This document shows, piece after piece, positions 59,352 through 64,000 of a stretch of 64,000 nucleotides of DNA. Position 1 is the first letter of the stretch; every line of letters starts with the position of its first letter. Position numbers and translations under genes: made by a program. The DNA comes from Ideonella aquatica (GTDB lineage Bacteria; Pseudomonadota; Gammaproteobacteria; Burkholderiales; Burkholderiaceae_C): positions 1-64,000 of the forward strand of contig NZ_JAGQDE010000016.1 of the NCBI RefSeq assembly GCF_018069755.1. Direction: 5' to 3'. Under the pieces are notes generated by a model. It was not told where the DNA came from. It did not search any database and saw only the letters and a program-made list of their open reading frames with translations.

Positions 59352-60340
59352 CACACGGCCGGCTCACCCGGGCCCTGGCCACCGCCAGCGTCGCCCTGTG
59401 TGCCGCTGCTGCCGCGGTGGGCGCGCCGCTGGCCTGGATCACCAACCAGGGCAGCCACACCGTCTCGGTGGTCGATCTCGCCACCCGCCGCGTGGTGGCC
59501 ACGGTACCGGTGGGCCGCTCGCCGGCGGGCGTGGTGGCCGTGCCCGCGCGCGGCGAAGTGGTGGTCAGCAATGCCGACGACGAGGCCCTGACCGTGCTGG
59601 CCATGCAGCCCCCGCGCGAGCTGGCCCGCCTGCCGGTGGGCCCAGGCGTCGTGGGCTTGGACGCCAGCGCCGACGGCGGCCGTGTCTTTGCCGCCGACTG
59701 GTACCGCCAGCGCCTGAAGGTCTTCGACCTGCCGGCCCGGCGCCTGATCGCCGATGTGCCGCTGGGCCGCGCGCCGGCCGGCGTGGCGGCGCTGCCCGAT
59801 GGCGCCCAGGCCTGGGTGGCCGAGCGCGACGACAACCGCGTGGCCCTGGTCGACGTGGCGCGCGCCGAGGTCATCGCCCGCGTGCCGGTGGGCCAGCACC
59901 CGTTCGCGCTGCTGCTGGACACGCCGCGCCAGCGCCTGTTCGCGCTGAACGTGCTGAGCGACGACATCAGCGTCATCGACACCCGCCAGCGCCAGGTGGT
60001 GGCCACGCTGAAGGTGGGCAAGGCACCCTATGGCGCGGCGCTGGCCGACGACGCGCGGCGCCTGTACGTGACCAACCAGCACGACGACAGCGTCAGCGTC
60101 TTCGACGCCGACAGCCTGGCCCCGCTGGCCACGCTGCACGGCTTCGGCTACCCCGAAGGCATTGCCGCCCAGGGCGCGCAGGTGCTGGTCGTGAACTGGA
60201 TGGACGACGACCTGAGCGTCCTCGACGCTGCCAGCGGGCGCCTGATCACCCGCATCGCGCTGGGGCGCAATCCGCGCGGATTTGGCGCCTTCATCGGCAC
60301 GCCTCCCGATCTATCCCTCGCTCGCAAGGAGACCCCCTGA
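59348..60340 (+). CDS. YVTN/YncE-type beta-propeller protein
   Basis: 330-aa secreted seven-bladed propeller. Signal peptide (RALATASVALCAAAAAVGA), then repeats of about 42 residues: WITNQGSHTVSVVDLATRRVVATVPVGRSP, VAERDDNRVALVDVARAEVIARVPVGQHP, YVTNQHDDSVSVFDADSLAPLATL, LVVNWMDDDLSVLDAASGRLITRI. This matches the beta-propeller protein associated with PQQ-dependent catabolism. Starts inside the SoxYZ stop (ATGA) and its stop overlaps the next start by 1 bp. Confidence 0.9.
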   Translation: MTHGRLTRALATASVALCAAAAAVGAPLAWITNQGSHTVSVVDLATRRVVATVPVGRSPAGVVAVPARGEVVVSNADDEALTVLAMQPPRELARLPVGPGVVGLDASADGGRVFAADWYRQRLKVFDLPARRLIADVPLGRAPAGVAALPDGAQAWVAERDDNRVALVDVARAEVIARVPVGQHPFALLLDTPRQRLFALNVLSDDISVIDTRQRQVVATLKVGKAPYGAALADDARRLYVTNQHDDSVSVFDADSLAPLATLHGFGYPEGIAAQGAQVLVVNWMDDDLSVLDAASGRLITRIALGRNPRGFGAFIGTPPDLSLARKETP

Positions 60341-60882
60341 TGACCCATCCCCCCTCGCCGACGCGCCGCCTGTGCCTGATCGGCCTGGCCCTGGCCGCCG
60401 TGTCCGGCGCGGCCACCGCCCACGGCCCGACGCGCCAGAAGGTGACCGAGACCATCGCCATCAACGCCCCCGCCGCCGCGGTCTGGGCCCGGATCAAGGA
60501 CTTTTCCGCGCTGCAGGCCTGGCACCCCGCGGTCCAGGCCAGCCCCGCCGACAAGGGCAACGAGATCGGCTCGGTCCGCCAGCTCACGCTCAAGGGCGGC
60601 GGCGCGCTGACCGAAACGCTGGAAGCCTGGGACGACGCCGGCATGAAGTACACCTACCGCGCCAAGGATGGCGGCGCACTGCCGGTGACCAACTACACCT
60701 CCACCATCCGTGTCACCGAGGACGCCGGCAAGGCCACGGTGGAGTGGCGCGGCGCCTTCTACCGCGGCTACCCCAACAACAACCCGCCGCCGGACCAGAA
60801 CGACGAAGCCGCGGTCGCGGCTGTCACCGGCGTCTACCAGAGCGGCCTGGCCAACCTGAAGAAGCTGGTCGAGGGCAAGTAG
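60340..60882 (+). CDS. MxaD-like SRPBCC protein
   Basis: 180 aa. Signal with RR motif ([22 protein letters not shown]), then a START/SRPBCC fold: QKVTETIAINAPAAAVWARI, FSALQAWHPAVQASPADKGNEIGSVRQLTL, YRAKDGGALPVTNYTSTIRV. MxaD is an SRPBCC protein that stimulates methanol-dehydrogenase/cytochrome interaction in Methylobacterium; the position in a xox cluster suggests a like role. Confidence 0.88.
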   Translation: MTHPPSPTRRLCLIGLALAAVSGAATAHGPTRQKVTETIAINAPAAAVWARIKDFSALQAWHPAVQASPADKGNEIGSVRQLTLKGGGALTETLEAWDDAGMKYTYRAKDGGALPVTNYTSTIRVTEDAGKATVEWRGAFYRGYPNNNPPPDQNDEAAVAAVTGVYQSGLANLKKLVEGK

Positions 60883-60892
60883 GCGCCTGCGC

Positions 60893-61882
60893 ATGAGCAC
60901 CCCGGGCCGATTCCAGCGCCGCCGCCTGCTGCAGTGGGCCGCCTGGACCAGCCTGTCGCCGCTGGTTGGCTGCGCCACCGCACCGATGGCCGTGCCAGGC
61001 GTGGCCCTGTCCGTGGCGCCAGGTGTCTACATGCTGCCGGGCACCGGCGGCGAGGTCGATCCGGCCAACCTCGGCCGCATCGGCAACGCCGGCTTCATCG
61101 TCGGCCCAGCGGGCGTGCTCGTCATCGACAGCGGCGTGTCGGCGCGCCATGGCCAGGCCCTGCTGGCCGAGATCCGCCGCACCACCGCGCTGCCGGTGCG
61201 GGCGCTGCTGCTGACCCATGTGCGCCAGGAGTTCGTCTTCGGCGCCAGCACCTTCCAGGCTGCGGGCGTGCCGGTGTGGATGCATCCCGCCGCTGCGCGC
61301 CTGATGGCCGCGCGCTGCGACAACTGCCTCAAGACCCTCAAGCGGGTGCTGGGCGACGAGGCGATGGCCGGCAGCCGCGTGGTCCGCCCGGACCGCCTGC
61401 TCAGCGACCTGGCCGCCGCCGAGTCCGACCTGGCCGCCCTCACCGGCCGGCGCGTGCGCCTGCTGGTGCATGGCGAGGATGGCCACAGCAGCGGCCCGGG
61501 CGACCTGGCCGTCCTGGACGAGGCCAGCGGCACGCTGTTCGCCGGTGGTCTGATGGACGCCCGCAGCATCCCCGACGTGCAGGACGCCCGCCCCGAGGGC
61601 TGGCGCGCTGCGCTGGACGCGCTGCAGGCGCTGCCGCTCGCGCGCATCGTGCCCGGCCACGGCCCGCTGGCCGCGCCCGCCCTGATAGCGCAGACGCGCC
61701 GCTACCTGGACCAGCTCGACGAGCGCATTGCCGCCCTGCTGGCCCGCGGCACCCCCTTGTCGGATGTGGCCGAAGCCGCCACGCTGCCCGAATTCGCCGA
61801 CTGGGACCAGGCCGACACCATCCACCGCCGCAACGCCTCCATCGTCTTCCTGCGCCAGGAGCGCGCCCTGCTGCTGCGCTGA
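60893..61882 (+). CDS. Metallo-beta-lactamase-fold lipoprotein, degraded metal motif
   Basis: 329 aa. Signal with RR (FQRRRLLQWAAW) and lipobox LVGC (Cys27). Fold matches the quinoprotein relay system zinc metallohydrolase group (GNAGFIVGPAGVLVIDSGVSARHGQ, GDLAVLDEASGTLFAGGLMDARSIPD, IVPGHGPL). The usual HxHxDH is not present: the corresponding sequence is THVRQEF at residues 108-114, and the downstream HTxGD is SGPGD. Only the His in PGHGP remains, so zinc catalysis is doubtful. Confidence 0.85.
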   Translation: MSTPGRFQRRRLLQWAAWTSLSPLVGCATAPMAVPGVALSVAPGVYMLPGTGGEVDPANLGRIGNAGFIVGPAGVLVIDSGVSARHGQALLAEIRRTTALPVRALLLTHVRQEFVFGASTFQAAGVPVWMHPAAARLMAARCDNCLKTLKRVLGDEAMAGSRVVRPDRLLSDLAAAESDLAALTGRRVRLLVHGEDGHSSGPGDLAVLDEASGTLFAGGLMDARSIPDVQDARPEGWRAALDALQALPLARIVPGHGPLAAPALIAQTRRYLDQLDERIAALLARGTPLSDVAEAATLPEFADWDQADTIHRRNASIVFLRQERALLLR

Positions 61883-61896
61883 CCAAGGACCGCCCC

Positions 61897-62739
61897 ATGA
61901 GCCTTCTCCGACGACACGCCCTGCTGGCCCTGGCCGGCCTGCCGCTGGCAGCCTCGGCCGCGCCAGGCGGCCTGCCCGCGGTGATCGACCACGACGGCGG
62001 CTCGCCCGAGTGGGACCGTCTGCGCGCCAAGCTCTTCGGCGACCGGCCGATCGCCACCGGCGCCGACAGCCAGGTGCAGCTGGTGGTGCCCCTGCGCGCG
62101 GCCTACGGGGCCTCGGTGCCGGTGAAGATCGTGCCGCGCCTGGGCGACCAGGCCCCCGGCCGCGCGGTGCGGCGCTACACGCTGCTGGTGGACAAGAACC
62201 CGTCGCCGGTGGCAGCCACGCTCACCATCGGCCCGGCCATCGCCCGCGCCGAGTTCGAAACCCGGCTGCGCGTGGACGAGTACGGCCACATGCGCGTCAT
62301 CGCCGAGCTCGACGACGGCTCGCTGCATCTGTCGTCGCGCTACGTGAAGGTCTCGGGCGGCTGCAGCGCGCCACCCAACCGCGACGCGCCGCAGCTGATC
62401 GGTCAGACCCGCTTCAAACTGCCCGAGGGCCTGAAACCCGCCGGCCAGCCCACGCCGGCCGAGGTCACGGTGATCCACCCCAACGACACCGGCTTTGAGC
62501 TCAACCAGGTGACGGTGATGTACATCCCGCCCCACTTCGTGCGCAGCATCCGCGCCCGCTACGACGGCCGCCTGCTGTTCGACCTGGACTGTGACTTCTC
62601 GGTCAGCGAGAACCCCAGCTGGCGCTTCCTGTTCCAGCCCCGCGCCGACGGCGGCGGCCGCCTGGAGGCCGAGGTCGAGGACAGCAAGGAGCAGCGCTTC
62701 CGCGGCGGGCTGGACCTGGCCACCGGAGCGATCGCATGA
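61897..62739 (+). CDS. Fused SoxYZ-like carrier protein, copy 2
   Basis: 280-aa paralogue of the product of 58488-59351. RR-type signal (LLRRHALLALAGLPLAASA). GGCSAP with Cys156 closes the SoxY half; the SoxZ half runs through HPNDTGFELNQVTVMYIPPHFVRSI and SENPSWRFLFQP. The shared blocks SPxWxxLRAxxF, LLVDKNPSP and ETRLRVDEY show common origin. 14 bp after the metallohydrolase gene and 4-bp overlap with the thioredoxin-like gene. Confidence 0.88.
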   Translation: MSLLRRHALLALAGLPLAASAAPGGLPAVIDHDGGSPEWDRLRAKLFGDRPIATGADSQVQLVVPLRAAYGASVPVKIVPRLGDQAPGRAVRRYTLLVDKNPSPVAATLTIGPAIARAEFETRLRVDEYGHMRVIAELDDGSLHLSSRYVKVSGGCSAPPNRDAPQLIGQTRFKLPEGLKPAGQPTPAEVTVIHPNDTGFELNQVTVMYIPPHFVRSIRARYDGRLLFDLDCDFSVSENPSWRFLFQPRADGGGRLEAEVEDSKEQRFRGGLDLATGAIA

Positions 62740-63281
62740 ACCAGCAGCGCCGGCACTGGCTGCAGGCCACCGGCCTGGGGCTGCTGCCCTGGACCGCGCC
62801 CGCCCGCGCTGCCATCCCCGCCGCCTATGCGCCGATGGTGATCGAGCCCGCCAAGCCGCAAGGCGACGCCGGCCCCTGGCAGTTCGATCTGCGCCCTGCC
62901 CAGGCCCGTGCGCGCCAGTTGAAGAAGGACATCTACCTCGTCCTCACCGCCACCGACTGCCACTACTGCCACCGCTACGAGGCCTTTCTGGCCGCCAACG
63001 CCCAGGCCCTGGTGCCGCACTTCAACCAGCGCTGGATGGTGGCCACCATGACCGCGCAGCTGGCGGTCGACGCCAAGCGCCTGCACCTGCGCACGGAGGC
63101 CCACCAGGGCCTGTATGCCGACTTCCAGCGTGCCATCGGCGATCAGCGCGCGCGTCTGCTGGTCTACCCCTGCGTGTGGGTGCTGTCGGCCGACGGCAAG
63201 CCGCTGATGCAGATGCCCGCCGGCGCCGGCACCTTCGAGACCGTGCCGGAGCAGTTGGAGATCCTGCGGCTGGAGGAATAG
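62736..63281 (+). CDS. Thioredoxin-like secreted protein
   Basis: 181 aa. Signal peptide with RR motif (QQRRHWLQATGLGLLPWTAPARA). Thioredoxin-fold pattern KKDIYLVLTATDCHYCHRYEAFL with CxxC at Cys75 and Cys78, then YPCVWVLSADGKPLMQ with cis-Pro-like YP. It could reduce or exchange the SoxYZ cysteines. Last gene of the cluster. Confidence 0.85.
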   Translation: MNQQRRHWLQATGLGLLPWTAPARAAIPAAYAPMVIEPAKPQGDAGPWQFDLRPAQARARQLKKDIYLVLTATDCHYCHRYEAFLAANAQALVPHFNQRWMVATMTAQLAVDAKRLHLRTEAHQGLYADFQRAIGDQRARLLVYPCVWVLSADGKPLMQMPAGAGTFETVPEQLEILRLEE

Positions 63282-63388
63282 GCGAACAGGCGCCAGCTCG
63301 CCCTCAGGGCACTGGGCAGGCCCTATGACCGCGTCCATCGTGCTGTGGCATAGTGATCCGACGCCCTTTCGTGGCCTCAGCCCCCGCC

Positions 63389-64000
63389 ATGCCCGCCTCC
63401 TTCGGCCCCCAGTTGCCGTGGCTCCCCGTCGACGGCGGTGCCTCACCGCAGCAGAGTTGCACGCTGGGCTGGAGCGTCATCGAGCGGACCGGGCGTCAAG
63501 GCCTGCGCCGCCATGCTGTGCTGTGCACCGTGCTGCAATCGCCCTCGGTGCCGCACCCGGTGCGCTGGCTGGCCGATGCGCAAGGCCTGCATTACGACGA
63601 GGTGCTCGACAGCGACGGCTGGCCGCCCCGCCTGTCTGAGCTGCCCCCCGGACCGGACAGCGCCGCCAGCGTGCAGGCCCTGGGCCTGGCCCTGGGCCGG
63701 GTGCTGCAGGCGCTGGAGCGCCAGGGCATCGAACACGGCCGCCTGAGCCCCGACACAGTGCGCTGGCAGCCTGCCAGCGCCCAAGCCTGGCTCACGGATT
63801 TCGACCTCGGCCGCTTCATCCACGCCCCCGAGGACCCGCGCAGCCCCAGCCGCCACCGCTGCAGCAGCGACCTGGTGAGCCTGGGTCGGCTGCTGGCCTG
63901 GCGCGCCAGTGCCGATGCGCGCTGGCTGGACCCCTCGCCCCCCGATTTGGACAGCCTGGACCGCTGGCCGCTCGATGCCTTCCTGAAAGGCGTGCTGCGC
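63389..64000 (+). CDS. Kinase-like protein with degraded catalytic loop (3' end beyond window)
   Basis: 204 codons open to the right edge. Residues 116-123 (HGRLSPDT) and 135-142 (LTDFDLGR) sit where a Ser/Thr kinase has HRDLKPDN and DFG; the catalytic Asp is replaced by Arg and DFG by DFD. It may be the N-terminus of a large kinase/AAA/histidine-kinase type regulator, but the rest is not in the window. 107 bp separate it from the xox cluster. Confidence 0.6.
   Translation, partial: MPASFGPQLPWLPVDGGASPQQSCTLGWSVIERTGRQGLRRHAVLCTVLQSPSVPHPVRWLADAQGLHYDEVLDSDGWPPRLSELPPGPDSAASVQALGLALGRVLQALERQGIEHGRLSPDTVRWQPASAQAWLTDFDLGRFIHAPEDPRSPSRHRCSSDLVSLGRLLAWRASADARWLDPSPPDLDSLDRWPLDAFLKGVLR

Overview
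The window is high-GC chromosomal DNA with the gene content and gene order of a betaproteobacterium of the order Burkholderiales, probably close to the Rubrivivax/Leptothrix/Ideonella/Methylibium group. The evidence is smc-zipA-ligA in a row, pyrG-kdsA-DUF1330-eno-ftsB in a row, a Bug-type tricarboxylate-binding protein and a classic betaproteobacterial porin. No rRNA, tRNA, CRISPR array, insertion sequence or prophage was seen. Most of the window is densely packed core chromosome.

Layout. 1-9.5 kb (minus strand): a secreted DUF6600/FecR-like protein cut by the window edge, def, ligA, a dihaem cytochrome c, zipA and smc. 9.6-12.6 kb: a DUF1501/DUF1800 exported-protein pair. Each of smc and the DUF1800 gene is preceded by a copy of a 31-bp AT-rich element (26/31 identical). 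12.6-18.1 kb: queF, a SET-domain protein, a 3-hydroxyacyl-CoA dehydrogenase, rpsU with its own promoter and terminator, the divergent lysR/lysA pair, a YqeY protein and a DUF442 protein. 18.1-21.9 kb: a TRAP transporter (dctQM facing dctP, 2-oxoacid type). 22-28 kb: pmbA, darP, mog, a LysM-FecR protein, cysE and trmJ. 28-36.4 kb: suhB, mutS, an orphan Anbu proteasome-like protease, a SARP/BTAD-type regulator, an alpha/beta hydrolase and a secreted protein. 36.4-43.4 kb: pyrG, kdsA, DUF1330, eno, ftsB, pnuC with an NadR-type ribosylnicotinamide kinase, and hslO carrying an in-frame REP-like insertion. 43.4-53.7 kb: a ferritin-like DUF455 protein, an amino-acid ABC binding protein and permease, marC, a porin, xerD, a Bug protein, an AEC transporter, queG, tsaE and amiC.

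The most distinctive region is 53.7-63.3 kb, a lanthanide-type methanol (alcohol) dehydrogenase locus. Its order is xoxF, xoxG (cytochrome c), xoxJ (periplasmic binding protein), two unrecognised secreted proteins, a fused SoxYZ-like carrier, a YVTN beta-propeller, an MxaD-like SRPBCC protein, a metallo-beta-lactamase-fold lipoprotein with a degraded metal motif, a second SoxYZ-like carrier and a thioredoxin-like protein. Many of these ORFs overlap by 1-4 bp, so they should be co-translated. Upstream of xoxF there is an excellent sigma-54 -24/-12 match and a perfect 15-bp palindrome. A strong terminator-like hairpin separates xoxF from the rest. No mxaF, PQQ biosynthesis or formaldehyde-oxidation genes lie in the window. 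A kinase-like ORF with a degraded catalytic loop follows and runs off the right edge.
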